From Euryodendron excelsum (lineage: Eukaryota; Streptophyta; Magnoliopsida; Ericales; Pentaphylacaceae), in contig CM065379.1 of the NCBI GenBank assembly GCA_033060915.1, forward strand, positions 24,281,818 to 24,345,817: a DNA stretch of 64,000 bases, written 5' to 3'. The notes beneath the pieces were generated by a model. That model did no database searches. It was not told the origin of the DNA and saw only the letters and a list, made by a program, of their open reading frames with translations. Position 1 is the stretch's first letter. Every line of letters starts with the position of its first letter. The position numbers and the translations under genes are program-made. Of this stretch, positions 45,922 to 57,202 are shown in pieces.

Positions 45922-47490
45922 TATTGATCTTCACTTAGTGGATAAAAAGTCATTGAACAAGTTATCATTCTGTGAAGGATTTTTCTCGGAACAGGAAAAT
46001 TTTGACACGGCTTCAATTTTGCCTTCATATATAAGTATACATTTTTTATTTTATTTTTCACTTGAGATAACATAAATATTAGATAGGAAGCTCAAGAACA
46101 CACACAATAACTATTCCAACTCTGCACACATATAGGTTCCATACAAAGTGATTATCGTGTTACAGATAGAGTCCAGTTACTGCATCATATGGTGGGCTCG
46201 AGTTAAAAAGAAAACACGCCCCCCAAAATGGATGCTCAAATAGTTGTATGTGATGTTTATAATAGAAGACGAATTGAATTTTCTTGAGCATCCTATCTAA
46301 TAGTTATGCCATCTAAAAAGACAGTTCAGTGCACAATGTTTTCGTTATCAGTGGTGGATTGACGCTTGTTCGAGTGGCGTCAACTGCCTCTACTGAATTT
46401 AAAAATTTTTTTTAACCCATCCTAGCTAGTTAAAAATAGATTTTATCCGATCAAACCTGATATTGATTTTAATTTTTTATTAATCCAACCCAAACTTATA
46501 CCTATCTAAAATACATTAAAAATGGCATAAGGCCTAGAAACATTCCCTCTCTGCTTAAAATTCAGTTGAGACGAAGAAGAATATTAATACCCTCATAATC
46601 TAAGAAAAGTTTCTCTAACAGATATTACAAAACCATTAAGTTCATGCTGATAGATGAAGACTGGAAATTGAAAGTACACCAATTAGAAACAAGACCAAAA
46701 AACGGGACAAATCTAGAAGAGATAAAGAAAAATATGAAAGTGTTGTAAAAGTTCTTTGTGATTCCAGCGTATATGGAATAAGTGATCATCGGAAAAGAGG
46801 TCAAGTTATACCTCCTTTTACATTTTCCAACATTTATTTATCATTTGATACACTCTGGTATTTTGAGTTTAAAATACGAAAACAGTTGCTCTGCACGTAG
46901 AGGTAATCCAGTATGCATAAGGGCTGACCCCTAACTTTCTGGGCTGATTAATATGTAAGCTTCATCGTGTCACACAAATAACAGTTTTATCTTTCTTTTT
47001 TGAAATTGGAAGAACCCATGATATAAAACCCTTATGAACCCCTTTAAAGATTAATATGTAAAAGGATCATCTCAAAGCAAAAGAACAACATCTTTTACTA
47101 ATTTCAATAATATTATCAATTAAAAGCATAAATAATATATTAATTGAATTATGAATAGAACAATAAAGCTCACAGAAAAAGGAATCAAGTCCAATTCAAT
47201 ACTTTTTATTTGGCCAAGAGAATTATTAAAAAAAAAATCATCATTGGACCGTACTATGGATTTTTAAAATAAGTGTCATTCAGTTTGTGCCCATGGAAAT
47301 AACAAAGACATGACATATTCAAGAATTAATTTGCAGTAGAAGAACCAGTTCCTTATGAAGAAACACAAACAGAAGTCGTCAACATGAGATTGAGTGAAAC
47401 TAATAAAAAATGCTTCCACTTTTAAATTAATTGGAATGGGAGTTTTCAAAGATTCTAAAGTTTGCATTCCTTCTCGTTAATCTTATTCCA

Positions 47491-47509
47491 ATTTTTTTTT
47501 TTTTTTTTG
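47491..47509 (-). other. LINE poly(A) tail
   Basis: An uninterrupted T run on the plus strand, next to the LINE 3' UTR, marks the 3' end of the minus-strand element. Confidence 0.8.
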
Positions 47510-47943
47510 AGCAGCAAAGATAAATGCTTTAATAGGGGAGAAAAATACAGAAAAAGATCCAAAGCTGCATTAGCAGCAGCTAGCAGGCAGAGAAGGATGC
47601 TATTAGCCAATAACTCCATCGAGAACAAAAATAGCTGGCAAGTGATCAATTTTCAACCTACAAGACATTAAATACAATAAATAAAATCATAAAAACTAAA
47701 GGACTTATTGAACATCTCTATCTTGGACCAAAGAGCTGTGAGTACTTTGATGTTTTCAATTAAATCATAGCAACCTGGCTGGGATTGATTGAAGATAGCA
47801 TCGTTCTTGGCTTTCCACAAACTCCAGATTACTACAACAAACAAGGAGCTCCAAACTGACCTATTAAGAGGTATAAACCTGAATCCAAACCACCAATTCG
47901 TAAGAAACTTTAGAATTATTGAACATACCTAATGTAGACCTGA

Positions 47944-48872
47944 TTAGACCTTCCATGAGGATATGCACTGCAGAAGGAGGTGATCCGAGTATTTTGGATG
48001 AATTTTAAACAAGGCACAACCAGTGTTAGGCCTTGGACCCAAACATAATCTGTTAGCTAGCAACACTCTAGTTTTCAATTTTCCTAATAAGGCTAACCAG
48101 TAGATAAAGATAGCCTTTGAAGGTGCTTTCAATTTCCAGATGAAGAAATACTTTAAATCATCCAGGCCCATACTCTTTTCAAGGGACTTGCAAAGGATTT
48201 GCATGAGAACACCCCATTTTGTTCAGCTTTCCAAATGGCTATATCACTTTTACTGGAATTAGGAATAACAGGAGATAGGAGGGCTTTCAGATCAGATAGA
48301 CTTCCATCTTCCTATTGCAGGAGGCTTCTCCTAAAGAGAAGATTTCAGGAAGCAGTTGAATAACAAAACACAAAGGAGATCATAGCATCTTTTTGAGTGG
48401 AGAGAGAGAAAAGCCTTTGAAAGTTGAACTTCAGTGGCATGTCACCCAACCATTTATCGTGCCAAAAGCTAATATGGTCACCAGACCCCAATTTAAGAAG
48501 AAGATTTGAAGAAAGAGTAAATGAGGTTTGGACCTGATTATAATGACTTCCCACAGAAACTATATCTGCCCAGACACAAGAATAATTCTTCTTGAGATCT
48601 TCCATAGAAAAACAGACATCGGGACTTAAATCATACTTTGCAAATACTAATTTTCTCCAAAGAGCATTTTTCTCAGTACTATATCTCCAACACCATTTTG
48701 CCAACAGAGAATGATTTTTACCTTGTAAGGAAGGAATATCCAAACCCTCACATTTTACACTTCTGGTTATCTGATTCCAGCTGACACATCTCAATTTCTT
48801 CTTCCCATTTTTGTCACCCCATAGAAAGGACCTTTGAATCATTTCAAGCTCCAAATACACTTTCTTAGGCAT
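47944..48872 (-). pseudogene. LINE ORF2 C-terminal part with zinc-binding RVT domain
   Basis: The frame 48872-48345 reads QRSFLWGDKNGKKKLRCVSW, GLDIPSLQGKNHSLLAKWCW, RLWRKLVFAKY-like, and LKLGSGDHISFWHDKWLG. The frame 48204-47944 reads FIWKLKAPSKAIFIYWLALL, LANRLCLGPRPNTGC and SDHLLLQC, the zf-RVT domain. A stop and frame change separate them. Both are standard downstream parts of plant L1 ORF2. Confidence 0.85.
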
Positions 48873-49204
48873 TTTGAAGATGAAAAAATAATAGACTGGG
48901 AGGTTTGACAGTGTTGCTTTGATTAAGGTTCAGGGTTGCTTTGATTAAGGTTATTCTATCCCCCATTGACAACTACTTCCTATTCCAAACTAAGAGCCTT
49001 TTTCCTAGACCATGATTTTTCAAGTCTTGGATTTGCTCCTATAGGCAACCCCAGATATTTCCAAGGAAGGGAAGCAGACCTGCATTTGAATAAAGTTACA
49101 GCCTATGCTAAAAAGGAATGGTGAACCCCAATTCCACTAACTAAGCTTTTGGTGAAATTTGTTTTAAGCCCAGATAACACTTCAAAGCATCTAAGAATAC
49201 CTAT

Positions 49205-49900
49205 CTAGCTTTGCAGCTCCATCATATCTGGATCGTAGAACAAAATAGTGTCAGTTGTAAACTGTAGATGAGTGATGTTGAAGTTCCCTGAGTGAGCTGA
49301 ACCAATAAAAATTCCTCTAATCTGACCTTGTTGTAATGCCCTTTGAGTTAAGATGTCGAGACTCTCAACAACAATGATAAAGAGGAAAGGGGATAGGGGG
49401 TCTCCTTGCCTAAGCCACCTTGATGCCTTAAATTCATTTAACGCTGACCCATTTATTAAGACTCGGATGGAACTGGATGCTAAACATTCTATGATCCAAT
49501 TACACCAACTAGAACCAAAACCTATGCCCGCAATCATGTCTGCAAGATACTTCCAATTCACAGAGTCAAAACCTTTTTCGAAATCCAACTTCAACACAAT
49601 CCCTACTTTTCTTCCTCTTTTCCAGTAATCAATTACTTCATTTGCAATTAGGACACCATCCAATCTTTGCCTTCCTTTTGTGAATACATATTGAGATTCA
49701 CTTGATAGTTCATGAATAACAGCCTTAAGCCTATTGGCTAGTGTCTTAGAGAGAATCCTATACATTGAAGAGATTAAGCTAATAGGCCTATAATTAAGGA
49801 GACTTTCTGAAAATTCAACTTTTGGCACCAGAGCTATGAAAGAAGCATTAATACTTGAAACTAGCCTTCCATTTGAATGAAACTCCATCATGAATGTCAT
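49205..49900 (-). pseudogene. LINE ORF2 reverse transcriptase core, inactive
   Basis: It reads SINASFIALVPKVEFSESL, NYRPISLISSMYRILSKTLA, GIVLKLDFEKGFDSVNW (catalytic Asp region), VLINGSALNEFKASRWLRQG, DPLSPFLFIIVVESL, and HLQFTTDTILFYD. The last should be the F/YADD catalytic box; here it is FTTD, so one of the paired metal-binding aspartates is lost. The frame is open for 231 codons, so this decay is point-mutational. Confidence 0.88.
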
Positions 49901-50248
49901 AATATCCTTCTTGATAATTTGCCAGAATTTCTTGATAAAATTGAGGTTAAAACCATCAAGGCTAGGGGCCTTTTCTCCATTGTAGTCATTGATGGCAAAC
50001 CAGACCTCTTCCTCTGTGAGAGGTGGTTCCAGCCGATTGCTACTATCATGTTTTAGCTCTATTAGAAAAAAAATCCTTCAATTCTTGGCCTATCCATCCA
50101 TCTTTCTTTGAAGAGGTCCTGAAAGAAACTGGCTGCCTTTGCTTTTACTTGGGAGGGATCACTGATGATTTTTTCTTTTGAAATTTTTTCTAAAACTGGA
50201 CTTCATTTAATTATGGAAATAAAAAGTATTCTTATCACCCTTCCTTAT

Positions 50249-51293
50249 TCATAGAACCCTTGATTTCTGCCTAATCATTGAATCCTCTATCTTGCATGCC
50301 TTCCATAGCTCCCATTTTGCTTTGCTTCTTTTAATGACTTCTGCCTCATCTAATGGACTGACCTCACTTCTAATGTCTAACCTATGAATTGAATCAGTCA
50401 AGCTGGCAATTGCCTTCTTTAGATCCCCAAGGTTGGAGGACTTCCAAAGCTTAATATTTTTCTTACAATCATGAAGTTTTTGTAAAAGTACATAAACACC
50501 CCATCCATCGTTAATACTCCTTTGCCATGATGATTGAACCAAATCCTTAAAACTCCTTTTGTCTAGCCAAACATCAAAAACTTTGAATGATTTTGGCCCC
50601 TAATCTTTTATCTCATCAGATAGCAAGATAGGGCAGTGGTCAGAAAGCCTTTTTTTCAAACCCCACTGGGAGTATTTTCATTTCTGAAGCCAATCATCGT
50701 AGAGGAGAAATCTGTCCAGCCTATCTACTTTTCATCTTTCTGCATATTGGTCCAAGTAAAGGTCCTGCCTTCCATAGGTAAATCTGAGAGTTCAACCTTA
50801 ATAACAAAGCTTTTGAAACATTTCATTCTTTTTGTGAGCACTGTTGACCCCTTTCTTTCACCTATCTTAAGCACTTAATTAAAGTCCCCTCCTATACAAC
50901 ATGGAAATTGATGGGATTTTTTGATCTGATAAAGTTAGTCCCACAAAGCGTCCCTCTGAGGATCATCCGCTAGTCCATAGCAATTAATTATAAAACATCG
51001 ATAATTGTTTATTAATCTCCCATTTAAAAGGATGAAATTTTGATCTATGTGGTTGGCATCCATAAAGAAGAAGGCTACACATAATAAACCACCAGAGCTT
51101 CCTGCTGAGTTAGATGCTACCCAGTCAAAATCATCTGAACCCCGTATTGATTTTACTCTTGGAGAGATACATTCCTTCTATTTTGATTCTTGTACCAGAA
51201 GCATGTCAACATTCCTCTCCTTATTAACTGTTTTACCATCCTCCTTTTTTCTAGTTTCCCAAGACCCCTTCTATTCCAAGAGATTATCTTCAT
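50249..51293 (-). pseudogene. LINE ORF2 endonuclease region, broken
   Basis: The ORF2 start is at 51293: MKIISWN-RRGLGKLEKRRMV, the usual beginning of the apurinic-like endonuclease domain of plant L1 ORF2. A frameshift follows near 51205, where NVDMLLVQESK is read in another frame. The linker toward the RT is visible at 50542-50249 (KKNIKLWKSSNLGDLKKAI, then KAKWELWKACKIEDSMIRQK). The endonuclease would nick target DNA for target-primed reverse transcription. Several stops make it inactive. Confidence 0.75.
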
Positions 51294-51332
51294 GGACTCC
51301 ACCTTTATTTATCTTAAAGCTTGCATAACCTC

Positions 51333-52161
51333 TCAAGTAAATGCTCTAGCAAACCTTTTCTTCTTCTTGTTTAAATTCTCCAAATCTGCCCATTTTGCTT
51401 GTGATAAAGCATCTAGAGTGAAGTCTTCTTTCCTATTAAAATTAATTCCCAATTTCTTTCTCAATTCCATAGTGTTTATGACATTGGATCTGAAGTCCTC
51501 CTCCGGCTGGTGAATGATGACCTTGTTCCTGTTTTTGATATTCTGAGAAGGCAGGGAAGACAGAGATGAGTCTATTGCTTCCCTCCTTTTAGAGACCCTT
51601 GATCTTGACTTGAAATGGACTTTAGATTTCTGGTAACCAAGTTCAATGAGCTGTTTTGATTTTCTTCTTCTGGTAGTCTTTAATGTAGGCTGATTAGTTG
51701 GAGATACATTTTCACCACTGCATGTAAACTGGTTGATGAGCTTGTTGTGCAGAGATTCCCTTGAACTTGCTTTTTTGACTGGCAATGCTTCTTCAAGTGG
51801 TTTAAGGGCACTGCTCGAGATAGTGGCCTTTTGAGAACCCTCTGACTTTGAGTTGTTGGTTTGGAAAGAGGAGCTATCATGTCTTAGAGCTAAAAGGTGA
51901 GCCAGCTTCAATAATGGGAGAATGATGCAAATTAAGCGAGATGTGCCAACTACCCACATTAACTCTGGGGTTCGAGCTTGAAATACCCATAGTAGAATTT
52001 TTTGATATATGAGAGAGTGACTTATTTGAGTTGTCCACCAGGTTCAGAAGGGCCAAGTCATCACCACTCCCAGTAAACTCCTTTGCTGCTCCAGGTTGCA
52101 CACCTGTTAATGCTTCCATATAGCTAATAGTTAGTGCCGCCGAAAATGGCACTTTTTCCAT
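51333..52161 (-). pseudogene. LINE ORF1 C-terminal part, broken
   Basis: Two overlapping minus frames, 52161-51877 and 51959-51333, are rich in Ser, Lys and Asn (for example KTTRRRKSKQLIELGYQKSK and SLPSQNIKNRNKV). This matches the basic, poorly conserved tail of plant LINE ORF1 just before ORF2. The frame shift near 51880-51960 breaks it. Confidence 0.5.
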
Positions 52162-52553
52162 TGGCTAGCTTGAAATAACTGGAGTCTCCCCACCAGCATG
52201 TTTTCGATAATTGCTGTACTATGCACTCACTTGGGCAGCTAATTATGTCCTGACAATACTAGCAGCCTAATTTAACTTGAAAACCTCCTTAAACCCTTTT
52301 GAGGCTAGAGGTAAACTTAACGTATCGACGTATCAGATTCCTCCACCTGTCTAATCAGAGCCAGGTCAGCAAATTCGCCACCATCAACCTCATGTTGGTA
52401 CTGAAGCATGTTCTCCTCTTTAGCCTGCCCTTGACCTTTGTAAGATTCATTGTCATATTCAGCAAAGAATGATTGAGTCTGTATTTAAAGGAGAATGATG
52501 ATGTAGATCATTCAACTGAACACTTCCTCTAATTTGGAGCCTTTGAAATTTGC

Positions 52554-53450
52554 TTATGAGACCCTGATATTGTATAAGAAATTTCCTGCTTGCAGCTTGC
52601 AAGATCCTAATATAGGAGATGAGATTGAGGTTTCAACTAATACTGTTCCATATTCCAGGTCATATTTGTTAGCAGTGTAGGTATCCACAGAGATAGAAGA
52701 CCCCCATAGATATCCTATTTTCATGAAATTTCTCTTATTCCAAGCATTAAGGGGCATCCCTTCAACGTTTAACCAAACCCTTCTTGAACAGTTGGAGACT
52801 CTGTAAGACCATTCATATATAGCTGAGAACCAATTGTATAACCTCTCATTGTTTTCCAACATGGCTTTTTTAACCTCAGCGTCGGAAAATTGAATAAGAA
52901 CATTGTGGCTTCCTATTGCTTTAACTATAATAGAAAACACACCTTCACTTCTCATTGCATCTTAGATTGAGGGGATGGCTTTGATGTCATTAACAATGGC
53001 AATAGAGCAATTTGTAGGCCACACGTCATTTACATCAAATGCAACTATCACCTGAGTATCTAGTAATGAGCTATAACCATGACTTATAGAGTAGTTGTTA
53101 GCTTGAGTTGAAGCACCCTGCTTTTGTTGAGACAGATGAGGAGTATTTCTTTCTTTAGCTGACCGATTCGTGGAGCTTCCTGAGAATGCAAACTTGCCAA
53201 TCATTTGGTGGTGACGAAGTCATCCCCCATCCAACATTATCCTTGCTCTATCCAGAAAACGAACAAAACCAAATCTAGTATTAGAATGCTTTCTGGTTTC
53301 GCGAGGGATATGATAGTATGCTACAAAACCGAACTTAGGGAAAATTCTTCTTAACCAATCTTTGTAAATGGTAGAAGGAATATTGTCCACGAAAAGGGTG
53401 AATGTGAGAATTTTTAAATCCGCGAAACTTGTGTTTTTCTTTTCGTCCAT
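52554..53450 (-). pseudogene. LINE ORF1 (RRM-like and DUF4283-like), broken
   Basis: The start MDEKKNTSFADLKILTFTLF is followed by FVDNIPSTIYKDWLRRIFPKF and FGFVRFLD, an RRM-like fold with RNP motifs, ending in a stop at 53220. The frame resumes as 53204-52962 and 52955-52554. The latter has LPIV-type DUF4283-like features: VLIQFSDAEVKKAMLENNE and VWLNVEGMPLNAWNKRNF. In plant L1 elements ORF1 binds the element RNA and helps form the retrotransposition particle. Two in-frame stops separate the pieces, so this copy is dead. Further ORF1-like low-complexity sequence continues to about 51333. Confidence 0.75.
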
Positions 53451-54022
53451 TACTATTTCAACAATAGCATATGAGAAGCAGAGAAGAAAGACGACTACAC
53501 AAGAATCATGGAGAAGGGAACAGTATTACTAACTTAGAATAACTAACTTAGAATGCTTCTACTGTCTTTAAGACACATTAATTTGAAACTTATTTTGGTG
53601 CAGGTTAAAACTGATATTCCAAATGAAAGGAGATCTGTAAACGGGTTAACCATGTTTGTAGTACTCTCTCTGAATACCGAAATTTGACCCATTCAAAGCC
53701 CCCATAGAAGCCGGAGTCATTAGCAATTAATTAATTGTATGCAATGCATTAAGCTAGTAATAATTAGGACAACACAATTAAGGAGTCAAGCGCTAGCTCT
53801 CTAACTATAAATTATCTATCGGTGACTTATTCAAAGTAATATAAAATTTTCTTGTTTCACAAGCTAGCTGTTACGTACGTTCAAGACCGTACCAATAGCC
53901 TACGGTCAAAGTAACAAATGGTTTAAAATTTACAAAGAAAATACGGTACTAGCTAGAATTAAGTAGGGCCAAATCCAAAACAAATCCCGCAGTTTGTGAG
54001 AAATGGAACAAACTATAAACCC

Positions 54023-54042
54023 GTGTGTGTGTGTGTGTGTGT
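54023..54042. repeat. (GT)n microsatellite
   Basis: Ten GT units. Confidence 0.9.
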
Positions 54043-54111
54043 CGTGGCTCAGTAGAAAGAAACAAAGCATTGATTCAGCTGCCCCAACATGTGCATTGAT
54101 TTTTGTATTAC

Positions 54112-54112
<1 letters not shown>

Positions 54113-54138
<26 letters not shown>
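54113..54138. repeat. (TA)n microsatellite
   Basis: About 13 TA units. Confidence 0.9.
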
Positions 54139-54143
<5 letters not shown>

Positions 54144-55848
54144 CAGATTAAACACTCATATTCAAGGCATGGTTTCCGAATAATATTTGATGCTAACTTC
54201 AAATTTTTTAGCGGCCTAGCTAGTGATCAAGGTGAAGGAGATCGACCACCCTTAATCCGGTAGGTGAGTTAAGGAGGAAGTCCTCCTCTAATTAACAAGG
54301 AACAGCTAGCTGGCAGTGGAGCCCTTAAGATTTTTTGACCCAAATAATATCTGGATTATGTCCCCAGTTAAGGAGCCAAAATAATGATCGAGTAAAGAAA
54401 TCGAGTGAGAGAGACCACATGCATGTTAGGTTCTGGCAGCTAGCTAGGATGCATATATAATTAGGACAAGAGATCTTAATTACTTCCCACATGCATGTAA
54501 TTGCCTGGCCTGCTTAACTATGCCGAAGCATGAATTCCATTACATACTGAAGCTTTGGTCTTTTCAAAACATACATATGCTTTTTAGACAGCATGTGCCA
54601 TGAGGTAGCTGGACTTGTTTCGCAGACTACTTAAATTAGAAACATGTTTGGGTAGATTTCAAATTGGAAGCAATAAATAATAACGGTACATAAGTATCAA
54701 AGACTGATCTTCAAACTGCTATTATTTCACAAATAAACTGCAATTGTTGAAAAGAAAGCCAAAAAAAAAAAGGAAATAAAAGTTTGCTGAAGCTTCTTCT
54801 ATATATTAATTGGTACAATAAGACTTCCAATTAATTATACATTATGTTAGTCGGACAAAAATATTTCAACAAACCAAAATTGCATCATTTTGTTTGTGAA
54901 GCATTTATCCGTAATCAGTGTGTAGCAAAGAGTGAGAGTGCTCGGAAACTGCTTGTCTTGGATCATTGTAGATCGTCTGAAAGTGAACTCCGATTCCGAT
55001 TTGTTATCGTTTTCTTTGAGATGACCACTTATTCTATAAGATCCTATAGCACCAATATTTTTTCTTTGATATATTGGATGCCGAAATATATTGGAAAAGA
55101 AATGAAAACTTGAATCTCCTCACGAGTTAAAAGGGAGACTCAATTCCAACTTAGTAAATCTGATTGTTTTATAACAATCAGATTTAATAGAAATTTCAAA
55201 GTTTTTATGTTTCTTTGTTTGTTTGTTTTTTTTTTTGTAAGTCAATCGTTTTAACTGAAACCCCTGTAGTTGTAAACTATCCATTACCAATCAAAAAAGC
55301 TAGCGCCATGCATGCTAGCTAGTAACTGAGGTCCATCACCTGATGAGTTATATATATAAGTAACATTATTGCATAAAACTCACATTCTGATGCTATATTT
55401 GACCCTCCTTATGGTTATAAAGACAGTTTGTCTTGTGAATTTGCAAAACATCTCATCAGTGTTCTATATGAATGCAGGACAAAAAATTTCAATATTAATA
55501 TTTTTCAAACTTCCTTACCATAGTTAAATATTGCGAGTATAGCTTATATAAATGATTAAATTATTATAATATAGACAACATTATTTAGCCGTCAATTTTC
55601 AATCTTTCAGGTTTCAGTTGCATTCTTGGATTCCCAAATGCCATACTACGAGGGGCCGAAAATACAAAACCAAGAATCCGAGATTGACAACAAAACAGAA
55701 GAGGCTGCTCAAGTCTCCCACGAGACGTGCATTCATGTGACGCAAGCCACTAAATTACCACCAAAAACATAAAGATTAAATCAAATTTTGGTTGAGCATG
55801 TTGCTTATCACATGATTAATCCTAGTTGAACTTTTAATTGATAATTAT

Positions 55849-57155
55849 TGTTAGATATTTATACTAAAAGACATGTTTTGTGTAATAGTTTTAATATTTA
55901 TTAATACATTAGTTATTTTATTGTAATGAGAATTTGTGTAAGTAATATTTGTCTTACATTATTTATTTAATGATTATACATGTGCGTCTCTTATTCTATA
56001 TAATAGATGATTTGATGTGTAGAATATAACTTACACACAGAAGATCAGATCATCGGTTCTTATGAAATATAAACTTATCGTTCAAAGTCTTAGATAGAAC
56101 ATGACACACCATCAGTAGAAGTGCAGCACAAGATTTTAATAGGTCTGTCTTGACTATGAGAAATGGTATAGTTTTAACTTTTTGAACTAGTACATTTTGT
56201 GTGTATTGAACAAGGTCGTGTTAAGGTAATTATTTTTATACTAATTACATAAAATAATTAATACTAATGATTATTATGAGTGCTTATACTCTTAATCCAA
56301 ATATAATAAATAGACACGTGCATTAATGTTTATTATTTTGATTCACAAAAAAGTGAGATTCTTTGTGGGTTAATAAACTCAGTGAGTTGGACAATAACGT
56401 TATATGTACGGTGAATATTAATTATTGATGAAATTCACATCATGGTATAGGGATTGATGATACTCTTTTTGAAAAAGTTCATAAATTTTGATTATGTCAA
56501 ACTTTGCAGAAAGATTATGAATCCGATATGTCAAATAAGTTAAGTGGAAGGTCTCAAAGAATTAAATAAGTTTATTAAATTTAATTGTCAGTAATTTAAT
56601 TTAATAGATCGGTATCTGTGATCTTAACGTAGGGAGATAAATAAGTATTTAATGATATGGAGCTCAAAATATAATTCTTAGTATGACAGGGAGTGTAATT
56701 ATAATTCATTAGTAGTATAAATTATAATTTACGTAAATAAGAATTAATCCTAGTTGGATTAAAATCCTTATTTGCATAGGAATCTCCAATAATAATAATT
56801 CTATGGTCCTTGCTGTAACCTCTATATATATGTACTCCAAGAGCAGCTAGCGTTACACTTGCTCATAATTAAGAGGTACTCGTTTTTGTGAGAAAAAAAA
56901 ACCCTAGCAGTTGTGAGCCCACTCTTTCTGGAGTAAGGCGTGTACGAGAGATACAACAAAAGCCTGACGGTAGAGTTCGAGTAGTTGATTCATGCTTATT
57001 ACTGTTGCTTGCTGTTTAAGATCAAGGCAGAAGGATTTCAAAATTCATATCTGCTATTATTCAGCATCAAATCAGAGAGATCTCGAAGGTATGATTCTAA
57101 TAATGTAGATTAGGCTATGCTAATCATATCACAATTTTGGTATTATGCGTATGCA
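55849..57155 (+). repeat. 5' LTR of Copia element
   Basis: It starts TGTTAGATAT. A TATA box (TCTATATATATG, about 56821) lies near the 3' third, followed by an R/U5-like stretch with AAAAACCCTAGCAG. The right end is uncertain: candidates are CACA at 57130-57133 or GCA near 57155, both before the primer-binding site. Confidence 0.55.
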
Positions 57156-57177
57156 CTATAGCTAAGTCGTGAAGAAT

Positions 57178-57190
57178 TGGTATTAGAGCC
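57178..57190 (+). other. Primer-binding site for tRNA-iMet
   Basis: TGGTATTAGAGCC differs at one base from TGGTATCAGAGCC, the site complementary to the initiator Met tRNA 3' end used by most plant Copia elements. Confidence 0.7.
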
Positions 57191-57202
57191 TTGATTGATA
57201 CT

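Larger units (their letters stand above)
37151..47490. other. Gene-free AT-rich region with MITE-like repeats
   Basis: Over 10 kb has no recognisable exon on either strand. It holds homopolymer tracts, microsatellites (AT at 38889-38911, GA at 43508-43583), inverted-repeat elements and a hairpin. Open frames in it are short, AT-driven and without domains. Confidence 0.6.
47491..53520 (-). mobile_element. Nearly full-length, inactive L1-type LINE
   Basis: Read on the minus strand: 5' flank near 53520, ORF1 with RRM-like and DUF4283-like parts, ORF2 with endonuclease, reverse transcriptase and zinc-binding end, a 3' UTR, and a poly(A) tail seen as a T run at 47491-47509. The order and roughly 6-kb length fit a plant L1 element. 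Frames are broken in several places and the RT active-site motif is altered. A target duplication was looked for beside the T run and beyond 53460 but not found. Confidence 0.88.
53521..55848. other. AT-rich spacer between LINE and Copia element
   Basis: It holds a (GT)n run at 54023-54042 and a (TA)n run at 54113-54138. Open frames such as 54844-55113 lack domains. No gene recognised. Confidence 0.55.

Noticed and set aside
47440..53600. Target-site duplication of the minus-strand LINE
   Set aside because: The sequence left of the T run (CGTTAATCTTATTCC) was not found again near 53460-53600.
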